Notes under the pieces: model-generated
Told to the model about the DNA's origin: nothing
Database searches by the model: none
What the model saw: the letters and a program-made list of their open reading frames with translations, nothing else
Assembly: GCF_033807715.1 (NCBI RefSeq)
Contig: NC_084601.1
Span: 18,096,690 to 18,160,689, forward strand
DNA from: Cololabis saira
Lineage: Eukaryota > Chordata > Actinopteri > Beloniformes > Belonidae
Reading direction: 5' to 3'
Length of the DNA stretch: 64,000 nt
Program-made: the position numbers and the translations under genes
Part shown: positions 42,766 through 54,700 of the stretch, one piece after another
Position numbering within the stretch: position 1 is the first letter of the stretch
Layout: the number at the start of each line of letters is the position of its first letter

Positions 42766-43506
42766 CGAGTTGGTTTTTATGTTTTATTCATAATACAATG
42801 ACACTTATTTTCATTTTCCAGCCTCTTCAAGATACAAATGGAAAACTGTCTTGAATAAGTAGTTTGTGGTTTTATTATACACAGATCCAACATAATTAGT
42901 CCAAGTGATATTATCACCATATTGTTTGGTATCTTAGTAAAGAGACCAAGAAACTAAGTATGGTAATTCAAACTTTGATTTAAAAGAAATAATTAAATAC
43001 CTTTTTTAGAAACTAAGCTCAGGATCCCCTTGTACGTTCATCTGTGTGTCCTCTGAGAGAGTTTAACTGGACACAAAAAAGACGATTATTCTTTTCCATG
43101 GACTTAGCCCTTTTTTGACAGTGCCAACCATCCATGCCTGAGGCACTGAGTCTGAATGACCTTCCTCATCATCATTTATTAAGTACTTCTCATTTAAACA
43201 ATGTATCTTTTATGTGGTCAGTTAAAAACTTATGTTGGTAAAGTTTACTAATTTCTTTTATCCTGTTCTTGGGTGGCTTTGTGTTTGATACAATGTACTT
43301 TTCCGTAGTTTTCGTAATGCAATTTGCCATTTAAAGCACAGTGAAACTCTGTAAGCCTTTTTATCGACCTGCATAGGAATAATGACCTTCTTAATTGGCG
43401 TAGAGTTGACTTCCACCACTGGAAGAGCTGGAACAGAGCATCTTTGTTACAGACTCTTCAACTGCTCCAACAGGAATCACTTGAATTTCCCCTGCAGACA
43501 CACATA
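42766..43506. other. Intergenic DNA, nothing recognised
   Basis: No supported feature. Confidence 0.45.
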
Positions 43507-44124
43507 TGGCCCTTTTCCACTAGTACCTACTCAGCGCGCTTCTACTCGCCACGCCCCCATCTTGTGCTTTTCCACTACGGGCCGAGGCGGGTGGAGCCGT
43601 GCCAAGCAGATACTTTTTCTGTACCGAGGCTGCCGAGGTTCTAAGCGTGCTGAGTCGGCACTATATCTGACGTCATCACACTACAGGCCACTGATTGGTC
43701 GGGGGACGGGGCCGTCAGACGTTTGACTCAGGAAGCGGGAGTCAGCGCGAGAACGACTGGCGGCTCGCAGCGATTTTATTATACAGCGCAAACGTCTGTT
43801 TGGTGTTTATATCAGCTGTTCATAAACCTGGGGGCTGACGAGAGAATTAAAAAAGGGATGTAGACGGGCGATAAGGAACGATCAGATCCACAGGCGCTCT
43901 GTTTTACTCTCAGCCGCTCGCGGCTCCAGCTGATTTTCTCATCTGCGCCGACATGAACAAAGGGATTGCGCAATCAAGTACGTCACAGCAGCTTCACCCC
44001 AACCCCCCTACTTCTCACCTGGCTGTGGAAAAACAAATGAGGACAAAGCGGGTGGAGCCGGGACGATGCGTGACAAGCCGTACCGAGGCGAGTCGGGCTG
44101 AGTAGGTATAGTGGAAAAGCGCCA
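43507..44124. mobile_element. TIR element, CTTTTCCACTA family
   Basis: The left end TGGCCCTTTTCCACTA then TACCTACTCAGC (43507) is mirrored by GCTGAGTAGGTATAGTGG then AAAAGCGCCA (44124). Further subterminal words GGGTGGAGCCG and TACCGAGGC recur at both ends. It is 618 bp, CpG-rich and non-coding, a family I recognise as common in fish. No convincing target duplication is visible, so the superfamily is left open. Confidence 0.7.
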
Positions 44125-44768
44125 CAAGTCACCAGTGATCCTATACTTCTCTTCTTGACCTTGGTCTTATCTCTGAGCACTTAACACACTGAACACTTCA
44201 AGTAGGTTTACTTGTGAAGTATTGCAGCACATGTAGATAACTGGGTCCTCATAGCTTCGTGGTTAATGGTTAATGTATTTTGCAGCAATTCTTCTGAGAC
44301 TATTCAGAACTATTCAGAACAAAAGGTTTTTATTAGCCTTCTCCCACACCAAAATGCTGTAGCTAAAGAGTGTGGCATTTTATAGTTTGGTGTTGTTTGA
44401 AGTGGAATTTGCGAAAATGTTTTTTTGTGGTTCAACCAACTCCACAGGCAAAAAATATCTGCATCTATAATTCTGTTTGGTTTATATATTTTTTTCCTTT
44501 CAGAATGTATTCGTGCCATCTGGAGTGCAAAATGCTTCTGTTACAATTCAACTACAAACATATCTGTCGCCCCTCAGATTTTTGGCTAGGGTACTGGGGT
44601 GTGAAGCCTGCAGCTTATTGTTGTGAAATGCCATTCTTAGTATGTGCATATTAAACAACTGATAAGGGTATTTTGATGACAAGCCAAGGTGTATTTTACA
44701 GCAAATTTGTCAAACTCTGAGTTTGGCTGTGGAACCTGAGAAAATTGGTAGGCAGGGGTCTGGAAAAA
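44125..44768. other. Intergenic DNA, nothing recognised
   Basis: No supported feature. Confidence 0.45.
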
Positions 44769-45095
44769 TCATCCATCCATCCATTATCTATACCCCGCTT
44801 ATTCCTATTCAGGGTCACGGGAGCCTGCTGGAGCCTATCCAAACTCTCTTCACGCAAAAAAGCAGGGGTACACCCTGGACAGATCACCAGTTCATCCCAG
44901 AGCCACACACAGAAAACATCCCACACATGCTCACACTCACTGCTATGGGTGATTGACACACATGTTTCGTGGGAGATGCAAAGTGAAGAAGCCAGAGTAC
45001 CTGGAGAGAACCCATGCATGCAAAGCATTGGGGAAACATGCAAACTCCACACAGAAAGACCACTGCTGGGAGTTGAACCAGGAATCTTTCGGCTG
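44769..45095 (+). repeat. CATCC-family fish repeat, best copy
   Basis: It opens CATCCATCCATCCATTATCT, then CAGGGTCACGGGAGCCTGCT, GGGGTACACCCTGGACAG, ACCAGTTCATCCCAGAGCC, CTGGAGAGAACCCATGCATG, AACTCCACACAGAAAGACCA and GGAGTTGAACCAGGAATCTT. This is the full block order of a repeat widespread in teleosts. Open frames across it (about 118 codons on each strand) are not genes. Class uncertain. Confidence 0.8.
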
Positions 45096-48000
45096 AGATA
45101 ACAGTGTTTTATTTGGATGAATGGGTTTCACAATAGTTTCGGTAAGAATCTGACCCCTTCATCTGTTTTCAAACATCTGTTGGAATCCAACAAAACTCTT
45201 CTGATTTACACTTCGATCCATAATACACCATCCTTCCATTCTTCAGTCCACTTTTTTAAGATGTTCAATAATGCAGGAGCTTCTGCAGTGCCCTTGCAGG
45301 TTGATTTTGATACAGAGGCATCCTGTGTGCCATTTCTTGAAGAATTTGAATGCCAAAATATATGTTAAACCACTGGGAAAAAAAATCATGTTTCTCTTAC
45401 CACTGGTTAAGTGGTACTACCACTTTAAAGCAGTGGTTGATGCCATCACTTCTCTTTTTACATGTATCATGTTTTCTAGCTGCAAGTGGTGCATGTTAAG
45501 TCGGTGTGTTGTTTTTTGTTTTGCCTCTGTTCTCCCTCAGATTAATTATGAAATAATTTGATAAAAATTAGTTTGTATCTTCGTTCTGTTTGTTGGTTGG
45601 CCAATGAATCTCACATGGATCTTTATGAGATCGGGGGGCAGTGGCAGCCCATCCTCCACCATGTGTTGTTTTAGACAGCCTTGTTTTATCTGCTTTAAGC
45701 TCAGTTGGGAGATTACAGCAGTCCCGTTTCCAGTATTGGTTTCAGTGGTTGAGTTTATTGGTACAAAATTTGGATAAAAGTCAAAATCCAACAGACTGAT
45801 GCATGGCATTCTGGCTCATATGCTGGCGTTTGCTGGAGCTCTCTATTTAGATTTTCTTTGTTATCAACCTTTGTTTCTGATGTTTTTCAAACATAAAGAA
45901 TAAGATCCTATTTGTGACTCCACTTTTTTTGCTTTGTCAGTTTAAGAATACGACTGTCAATTTACCATCGACCTCCAATACTGAACCACTTTGTTGTCTT
46001 ATGGATTTTTTTAACAAAGTTGATACATTTGTTAACTCTATCCAAGAGATGTGTGCACGCTATGGTGGGCTTTTATGTTTGTGCTGTGGGCTAATAATAC
46101 CTCCGTAAGTGAAAACATACATCTCTAACAATAAACAAAAAAACATAACAATAGAAAAATAACTAAACAATTTGGTGTGCTAAAATAAAGAGCACAAAGA
46201 CAAGAGAGCAAACTGGAAGATGCAAGTGGAAGCATGAAGAATACCAGGACGAAAAGAATATAGCATTAAAAAAAGAAGCAATTGTGTAAGGAGAGAAGGA
46301 TGGTAGAAAAAAAAACAGAGATTGAGGGAGAATGTCCTTGTTGCACAAAGCTGTTGTCATATTCTCGCTGTAACAATAGCAGCAGATTGAGTTGGACAGG
46401 GTTCAAGGGCCAGTAAGACAAAGCTATACAGCAGCTAGCTTGTGTTATCTGGCCTGCAGCTGGATACTTTCCGCTGCATAATGAGGAGACTCAGGTTACG
46501 TAGCTCGCTGATGGGCTTTAGTCCATCTCGCTTCTTCCATGATGAACCGTAACCTTGTGGGCAGCTCTGCGATGATGCACCAAAAGCTACCCAAGGATCT
46601 GAGGTTTCCGGCAGACCACGAGCACTTGTTCCAGACTGATACAGATAAGAAGCAATTTGACTCAAAATCCAGATGTTTTGTTTGTTCAAGTGAAGCTTTT
46701 GTCAGTTTTTGTTTTGTTTGGTATACAGATTTGTCCTTTGCTGCATTGTTACTGACCCAGGCATTTTATGATTATCCAATTCACAAAGGACATCTCAACA
46801 GCTAACTGCAGTGCCTGATCCCCATTATTTCTCCATGAGATGTCATGTTTATAATTGGAAGTATTATCTCATTGATCACAGCTGCTATTGTTCTCATCAT
46901 AATTACCACAACAGAGTCATTTAGATGGTAATTTGAGCATTTCTTTCCAAACGTCAACCTATTCATCTTATTCACAGCGTCATGTGGAATTGGCTGTTGT
47001 CTTTGATGATGAACACGACTTGCTGATGTTTTTGATATTCAGCGTGCTTGAAGCAATGTCTTGGCTCTCAGAAGGATGGTGGAACATTTTGGTGGGAGGA
47101 ATTTACACCAGTTTGACCTTTTGCCCAGGGCACTTCCTCGTTCTAGCCGTGCATCTAACCTGCGAGTGACTGTTGTCATAAAGAAGGTCTTATAAATATG
47201 GATGCCATCTGCTTGAGGCCATGATGCAGTTTCAAAAATAGGAGCGCCTCGTTTCTTTTTTTGGGGGGGGGGTTCTTCTTTTTTTTGTTTGTTTGTTATG
47301 TGGGTAGAAATATTGAACTAGTTTTGAAAGATTGAAATTTGTTACTTTATGAAATACAGTATATGTTGACATATTTTTTTTTTTTACATCTACAGGTTGT
47401 GCTACTGAAGCACAGAGAAACCAGGAGGAAGTAGATAAAGAGAGATTAAATATATTCGCCATCTGTATAACGTCCCGCATTCTATGTGAACCGTAAAAAA
47501 AAAGTCCATTAGTGCTTTTAAAACGCAATGTTATTTTGACATAATGTAATTTTTCTGTAATGTATATGTAGGCAGAGTTGCTGTTGTGTGGGATGCCTCT
47601 TAATTGGTGCATCAAAAGCTTCATTTTACCATTATGTTACGAGATACATACAGTTAGAATTAAGGTCAACAGGGACAGAAGATGCATCCAGCACAAATGA
47701 TGTGAAGCCCAACGACTCCACTTTATCTTGAGTGGTTTATGGCAATGTGAGCACTCTGAGCCTCACTAATGTCAGTACTGCAGATGAACTCTTCAAAATG
47801 AACTCGAGCTGAACTTGTTTAGACATATCAATAAATAACAACTAATACACCATAAAGGTTAACAGAGAAAAAATAAACTATTATGACAAAAATTTGAAAA
47901 AAAGAAAATTCCACCAATCAAAACAATAAAGTCCTCACCTTTCTTTCCTCCACCCTGTCATCATTTCGTGCTTCTGGAGAACATTTGAGCCAACTTATTT

Positions 48001-49975
48001 GACTTAAATTGGTTGAAAATCCCAGAACATGTGCATGCTTTTTTTTCTATTACTTTCTACACAACCCATCACTATAATGCTTCCCTAACTCATCCTAGAG
48101 GGCTACCTACACAGATGCTCACTGCTAGAATTTTTTTCCGGGGCTTTTTCCACATATCCCGTCAGGAGGAACAGACGTCATTATCAACAGACATAAAGAA
48201 TCATCATTTTGACAGCTTTACAAACAGCTACAGCCCCTAAAGCGTGGAAGATAAACGACAGGATGTTGTCCCATGGTGATCTGAACGGTAAACTTTGTGC
48301 ATGTGCAAGCACATTTACCAGACTTTTACTGTGTGGTCGTTATATTCGGGAAGTCGCCTTCAACCTGCCTAAGCAACACCCTTCATACGCTTGGGAGCAC
48401 GTCCTTGATGGCAAGACCCAGTGGGAGAGGGGGGGAAAATGGAGAAGAAAATTACATATAATGGGGAGCAGGCAAGAAAGGAAGAAACTGCTTTATTATC
48501 TGAAGAATGCAAAGGTATAAAGAATAAAAAATAAAATCCACCCATACAGTATAATGTACGATGATCAAACAGGCTGCTATCTTTCCCCATCTCCCACTAA
48601 TGTTTTACTCTACACTAATAACAGTGATGAGGGTAGATTGTAATTGCATTATCACCTGTAGTTTACTGTTGATTTGTGGTAACAAATATATAAATAATAT
48701 CTCCTTTACCCATGATTAAACTGCCCATGTAATTAAGGAAAATGGAAATTGAATTTGTGAGAAGGTGTCATGCTGTGAAGATCACATCTATGATCATCAA
48801 ATTAGGAAATATAAAGCACACAAAACATACTTTATGACATTGAAAACATAATGTATTGTTGAAATTAATTAAAGAAGGTATTTGCTCATTCATTAATAGT
48901 TTTGTGGATTTAAACAGCCTCAGATACTCTCGCTTCGATCCATGCAATTTATATACACATTTTTCTAGAAGAAAAAGGTATAACAGTATGTTGAAAACCT
49001 ATTATTAAGAAGTTTGTGCTCCTATGCTGCTATGAGAGACTTAAAATTCACAGATTCTGCAGCTCCTCCTCCTACACTCGCTTGTCTGGTTGACTTGGTG
49101 TTGTTAAAATCAGATCAGGGAGCACGTTGTGATTTCATAACAGTGATGTAAGTTCAAGCCAGGAGAGGAAAAAGGTCAAAAGTTTCTACAGATGTATTTT
49201 CTGTCAAACTTCGCAGTCATGTGGGTCTAAGGACTCCACTGCTCTGAAATATTTTTTAAATTCCTATATCATTTGTTTTCTAACTCTTGGTCTTTATATT
49301 GTTTTGCAAAAATATAAAACATATGTTGTTTTTAAAGTGCTGGGCTCTTATCTACGCGCTGACTGGAAGGGTGATACTGATTCAAACTGATAACTGTCTC
49401 TGAAGGAAGCTCCTTTTCTGTTCGACACTTGCCAGAGAAAGATCCCTGTAGTGGAGACCTTGTTAGCTGTGAGGATGTACCCTCCCACAAACTGTCACAC
49501 GTACTGAAACCGAGGTCTAGTTTTCATTTTATCAAATGGACAATGAAAAAAACTGTGATGATCAGCCCACACAACGCGCAAAAAGTGTCGTTGCAGGTCT
49601 TTCTCCAGGAATTCACTGCATATGAATAAGGATAAACATCCAGGCACAGAAAAAGAAACCATGCAAGGAAGATGATGCAGAGCTGGCTACGTTCCAGTTC
49701 AGTAGATTGAAATGCGTGGTCGCACACATGCGATGCACATGTGTGCGAGGGTTAAACGTTTTGAACGCTTCCTCATTAAATATGATTAATACTGAGACAA
49801 TTTTTTTTGTTTTCCCTCCTATGAAGCACCATTTATAGTACATATTATGTCATCCCCATTTTCTGTCATTTCCTAATGGGCAGTCAAAAGAAGCAGTTGA
49901 TGCTTGTTTCAGTTATAAACAAATACAGAAGCAACAACTAGGATAAAGAAATTATGTATAGTGGTTTAGTTCTCA
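45096..49975. other. 4.9 kb of intergenic DNA, no gene recognised
   Basis: Many short frames exist but none shows a known domain. Stretch 46800-46930 has homeodomain-site-like ATTA words. Simple runs include G11 (47263-47273) and T-rich tracts near 47280 and 47375. No TIR pairs or LINE tails were found. Confidence 0.45.
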
Positions 49976-49983
49976 GCCAGGGG

Positions 49984-50611
49984 TAGGCCTGGGCGATAAA
50001 CCGAAAATGTACCGTTACCCACATTCACTGCAATGACCGACATCAATTTTCCCATGTCGGCAAATTCGGCGTTTTGATTGAAAAAAAGCAACAAAAAAAA
50101 ACCGTCTTTTTGCCTACTTTGACTGTGTGCTATTTTCATTCCTCTTTAAGAGTGTGTACAGCGTGTGTGTAATCACGTGACTCCACCCATCCAGTCCAAA
50201 CGAGAAAAGTAACCCAAAACGGCTGACGCTTCACACGAATAAGCGGCTGATAAAGCAGCCGACGAAATAACAGGGTTCTAAAGTCTCACGCATTGAGAGT
50301 GAGACTCATGCATTTAAAAAAATTCACACGCTCTCAAGCCACACAGTAATTCCAACAGCACATCATACAAACGAGTCACGGTAAGCTAATGCTTGCTGAG
50401 CTCTCAGCTCTGAGCAGCTGTCTGGAGTTACCGACCAATCAGCCAATCAGAAAATAGAATCTTTTGTTGCCAGGTAAGGTCTGAGTCTCAGCTTCAAGCG
50501 TTCCATGAATGCGTAGTGGACGTAACCCTACAACACGTGCATTTATCGTTATGCAGATAAAACTGCCCAATTTATGGTGATATTGATTTGAGGTCCTATC
50601 GCCCAGCCCAG
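49984..50611. mobile_element. hAT-type MITE with exact 8-bp duplication
   Basis: The left end TAGGCCTGGGCGATAAACC and right end CCTATCGCCCAGCCCAG are imperfect inverses. GCCAGGGG is duplicated exactly at 49976-49983 and 50612-50619. It is 628 bp long with no transposase. The 8-bp duplication supports hAT. Confidence 0.82.
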
Positions 50612-50619
50612 GCCAGGGG

Positions 50620-51667
50620 TCTTGATACCACGCCGCCTATGGTGGTAAAGTTTTTGTTGCTGAGTTTTACTCGTGAGATTGAATAATATGTTTATAATTG
50701 GAATAGCCATTTGGATGATATTGACCTTTCAGCAATTTCATTATGGCTCTGAGTTTGTAGCTCCACAGATGTTCGGTGAAAAGGTGGCCAGAACAGAAGG
50801 TTCATTGAAATGACGTTGTGTCTTATTTTGTGCTCTAGGCTAAGAAATGACCAAATTACTTACAGAGGCACACAGTTCCCGGTAAATAAGACACAGAAGA
50901 CCAAAGTGCCGCAGGGCAACTCTTTTTGTAAAAATGTTTCCACTTTTATGTAGCAAGTCATTGATTTATACCAAGACTGAGGGTTTTCAAGGAGGTAAAC
51001 ATGCAGTTCATCATTATTTAACAAAATCACAATGAATAAGTTTCATACAAAATAGTGGTTCAATGAGGCTCATAACTCAGTTTTATTCAGCTGAAATTCT
51101 ACTTCCCATAATATCATTTAAACCTTTGCTTTTTTATAATAATTAACACTCAAAGAAGAACTTGAGGAGTGGTTTGATTGGCAGGCCCTGTCAGCCATCC
51201 TCTTCCTTCCTGTGCGAGTTAGTGCGGTAGTGCAGTAAAGGTTGGTTCTCCTGCTGCAGTGCAAAGCCGCTGGTCTTTGCCTCATCGTTCCATCCTCTTC
51301 ACACGTAGTGTTGCTCAAGCCTTGGATTTGAACTGTTTATCCTTTCTGATTCTCATCTTCGCTTTGTTACTCCAGATTCCCTGTGTTTTGTCACAAATTG
51401 CCAGCTCTGCTTTCCCACATCACTCCCACAACCTGCCTTTGAGGATTTGATCCTGTGTTTTGTAAATCAAACCTTTTGAACTGCATTCTCGGAGAGCACC
51501 TGCTCTGGGATCTGCCTGAACCCCACAAATCCTAACATTTGAACATTGTAAGGTAAAATTTTAAAAGTGCTTTTGAACGTGGCTGACACTTTTGGCAGCC
51601 CTGAATTCTTTTCATTATAGAAAATACGGCCAAATGGGTTGAAAAAATGGGCAATTATTAACTATTC
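50620..51667. other. Intergenic DNA, nothing recognised
   Basis: No supported feature before the LINE fragment. Confidence 0.45.
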
Positions 51668-51917
51668 AAGTCCAAAATTCTGCAGCAAGGCTGCTGACCT
51701 GCTCTAATAGAAGGGCTCACATCACTCCAATATTAAAAACTATTCACTGACTCCCCGTCCCTTTTCATTTTAACTTTAAAATCTTGGTCTTAACTTTTAG
51801 AGGTCTGCATGGTCAGGCCCCCTCCTACATCCAGGACCTACTGTGCCCCTGCACTCCATCTCAGAGGCTGAGATCATGTGACCAGAGCCTGCTCATGGTC
51901 CCTCGTACCGGCTTTAA
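51668..51917 (+). pseudogene. CR1/L2-type LINE ORF2 C-terminus, part 1
   Basis: The plus strand reads QNSAARLLT, RRAHITPILK, then a TGA where the family has the Trp of LHWLPV, then NFKILVLTFRGLHGQAPSYI, ending at GF. This is the C-terminal end of a CR1/L2-type reverse-transcriptase ORF. The 5' portion is missing. A TTAA element inserted at 51914-51917 interrupts it, and the ORF resumes at 53320. Confidence 0.8.
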
Positions 51918-53319
51918 AGGGGACCTATTATGGCATTTAATGTATATTTTAAACAGGCCTTGAATATCTTAAAAACAATCAAAAGCTTGTTTTTTCTACA
52001 TAAATCAGAAATTCCGCCTCTGGGCCATGTCTTTATTTTTACCGCTTCTAACCTCCTTCTCTATGAGGGATTCTGAGGGGCGGGGAGGCTATGATAATGA
52101 GGCACTGTGCTGATTGGCTGCCTGAATGACGTCTCCGGGCAGAAGAGCACCGGCTCCGCACACTATTAAAGCGATGCGAGCGAGCGTGAGCGACAAAATC
52201 AATTCCATTGCTTTATTTTCTATTGGACAGTCCTAACTGGCTGCGAGTTTCAGTGTGGGCAGAGAGCGTCCGATGTCACGCAGCTCGACACGATAGTCGG
52301 ACACTCGCATGCATTTATGACATGGTGTAAACGGATCTTAAGCCTGAATTACGGTTCTGCGTTAAATCGACGCGTACCCTACGCCGTAGGCTCTACGTTG
52401 GTGTAACGCGGAACCATAAATCAGCCTTTAGTTCCCTGAAGGGGGACCGGGTCACCTTGTCTTCACACTAATTCACACAGGAAGATTTAATTGAATTCTA
52501 AACAGGTACACCACAGTTCTTTACTCCGATTCCTCATCATTTCATTTCTTATGTTACAAGAGAAATGAATCATGTTAACTGTAAAGAAATCACAACACTG
52601 AATGTTCACAAATGGCAACTAAGTTGTATATAAATAACATGTATGCAGTATTGCTGGCTCAAGGAAGGGCCGTGCGTCTTCTGAAGGTGTCGTTGAACAG
52701 CTTCAGGTGCATTGCTTGGAAGATCTGAAACCATAAACAGAATAAAAATGTATTACTAATAGAGCTCCGGTGTTACCTAACAAGTGAGTGGCTCCGTTAG
52801 GGAACACTGGAGCCACCGGAGCCACTCACCGGTCCGGTCCGGTGAGTGGCCCCGGTGCCCTGGAGCTAAGCTAAATACTTAGCCCATGCAAAGATCATAC
52901 TTGTAAACAAATATAAATAACATAAAAAATTAACGTCACTTACCGCTGACTCGTGTGCAGTTGCCGTGTCCGTACTGTTGGTACTGATCCTTTTATGAGG
53001 GTAAGTGTCGATGCAAAACCTAATTTTTACTGTCCCTCGTTGTTGAAACAGCCAGCGATACACTTCACTTCCAAACAATGGCGGAAGCTCTGGCCGGCGG
53101 AGTTAGTTGTGGGCGTGGTTTCATGCAGCGGAGGCCGACCTATGGAAATCTTCTGAATGGCTCGTAAAAGTCACATGACACTGGAAGGATCCTCCGGGCG
53201 GCTGTAGAGACACTGCAGAATTTGGTTGCTTTCCTCCTCCTCTGTGTTGGCAGGCTGAGGGGAGACCACTTTATATATGTTAAAGCAAGAAAAAACGTGT
53301 TTTTCATAATAGGTCCCCT
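51918..53319. mobile_element. TTAA-flanked element, long copy, inside a LINE
   Basis: Ends AGGGGACCTATTATGG (51918) and CATAATAGGTCCCCT (53319) lie between TTAA duplications (51914-51917, 53320-53323). It belongs to the same family as 28554-29056 but is inverted: its right 180 bp match the left of the other. About 0.9 kb of extra sequence in the middle holds the palindromic MITE at 52341-52427 and a hairpin cluster at 52785-52850. It has no transposase. Confidence 0.82.
52341..52427. mobile_element. Palindromic MITE copy 3 (TTA duplications)
   Basis: An 87-bp copy starts AGCCTGAATTACGGTTCTGC and ends GGAACCATAAATCAGCCT. TTA flanks it at 52338-52340 and 52428-52430. The centre CCCTACGCCGTAGG is kept, but one arm is shortened compared with the 140-bp copy at 55371. 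Confidence 0.78.
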
Positions 53320-53323
53320 TTAA

Positions 53324-53681
53324 GACGCAAGGAGATCGCTCCTTCCAGGCCTTCGCACCGAGGCTCTGGAATCATCTCCCGCCATCTCTACTTTCTCTGG
53401 ACTCCATCGATGCTTTTAAGAGCAAAATTAAAACCCACCTGTTTCTCCAAGCTTTTAAACATCAGTAGCGAGAGGGTTGTTTTATGACCACCATGTTGAT
53501 TTTATTTATTTTTATTCTAGGAGTTTTTATCGGTATTGTCTTGTTTTTATCGTATTTCTATTTTAAGTGTAGTGTTTTATTCGTGTTATTATTGATGTTG
53601 TTTTATTTTTTGTGAAGCTCCTTGACATTCTGTTGTCTGTGAAAGGTGCTATATAAATAAACTTTACTTACTTACTTACTT
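53324..53681 (+). pseudogene. CR1/L2-type LINE ORF2 C-terminus and 3' tail, part 2
   Basis: The ORF resumes with GDRSFQAFAPRLWNHLPP, then a DAFKSKIKTHLFLQAFKHQ stretch and a TAG stop. The 3' UTR ends GGTGCTATATAAATAAAC with a (TTAC)n tail to 53681, typical of CR1/L2-type LINEs in fish. Apart from the TGA upstream in part 1, the frame is continuous once the insertion is disregarded. Confidence 0.82.
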
Positions 53682-53849
53682 ATTCATTCCTTCACATGTG
53701 ACATAATTGGTCATTGGAAAGAAAAATGATAAACTTGTTTTTAAACTTTTTAAGTGTAGCATCTATTTGAATTAAGTCCCGCTGTTTTCTAATACCCCGA
53801 TATAAAATCCAGAGTGACCAACTGCCATGAGAAGTCACCTATTTTGTAA

Positions 53850-54690
53850 ATATAGTCCACCTGAGTGTAATGTATTCTCAGTATAGATACAGCTGTTCTG
53901 TGAAAGCCTCAGAAGTTTTTTGGAGGACACTAGTCATAAAGTCATAAATAATTATATAAAGTGGAATAATCTGTCCACAGGATGACTGTTAGTGGTGTTT
54001 TCCACAAATCTGGCCTTTATTGAACAATTAAGACAAGAAAGCCAATGCAGAAAGACGGCCATATGAAGTCAAACATGTGGAAGAAGACTGGTCAGATGAG
54101 ACCAACGCTGAACTTTCTGGGCTGAATGCAAAAACGTTATGTGTAGTGGAGAACCAATACTGCACATCACTCCAAACAGACCATCCCATCCAAACATGGT
54201 GGTGACAGCATCATGCTGTGGGGATGCTTTTCTCCAGCAGGGACAGGGAAGCAGTCAGAGCTGATGGGAAGATGGATGGAGCTAAATACAGAGTGGTCAT
54301 GGAGGAAAAACCTGCAATTGAACCAAAGACATACAACCGGGGTTACGATGGAATATTTACATCAAAGCATATTGATGTTTCTCTTATTGACCCAGTTAAA
54401 GTCCAGATCCAGATCCCATTGAGAATCTTCGAACTGTTCACAGGCGTTCTCCTCCCAATCTGATGGAGCATAAGGTAGTTTTTCAGATCAGTCTCTACAT
54501 GTGCAAAGCTGGTAGAGACATAAGACCTGCAGCTATACTGTAACTGCAGCGTAAGGTGGCTCTACAAAGTATTTACTCAAACAAATGCACGCCACACTTT
54601 TCAGATTTGTATCTTTATTGAAATTTAGAAATAAAATGTATGCAATTATGTACTACCTTGTGTTGGTTTATCATACAAAATCCCAATATC
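53850..54690 (+). pseudogene. Internally deleted Tc1-like transposon
   Basis: Blocks in plus-strand order are: a leader resembling the 5' part of fish Tc1 elements (CTCAGTATAGATACAGCTGT); EDWSDETNAEL (54090-54115, with the first catalytic Asp); a [22 protein letters not shown] block in shifted frames (54195-54250); DGAKYR (about 54280); then remnants of the NPIE region (CCAGATCCCATTGAGAATC, about 54410); and the 3' block GTAAGGTGGCTCTACAAAGT (54551-54570). The QDN block is decayed and the N-terminal DNA-binding region is largely deleted. No intact terminal repeats are seen. It abuts the TTAA element at 54701. Confidence 0.75.
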
Positions 54691-54700
54691 ACACATTTAA

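Noticed and set aside
45050..45095. tRNA B-box-like GAGTTGAACCAGGAATC
   Set aside because: It is part of the CATCC-family repeat. No cloverleaf or A box is found at the right distance.
44696..45101. 118-codon frames on both strands
   Set aside because: They lie inside the CATCC-family repeat.
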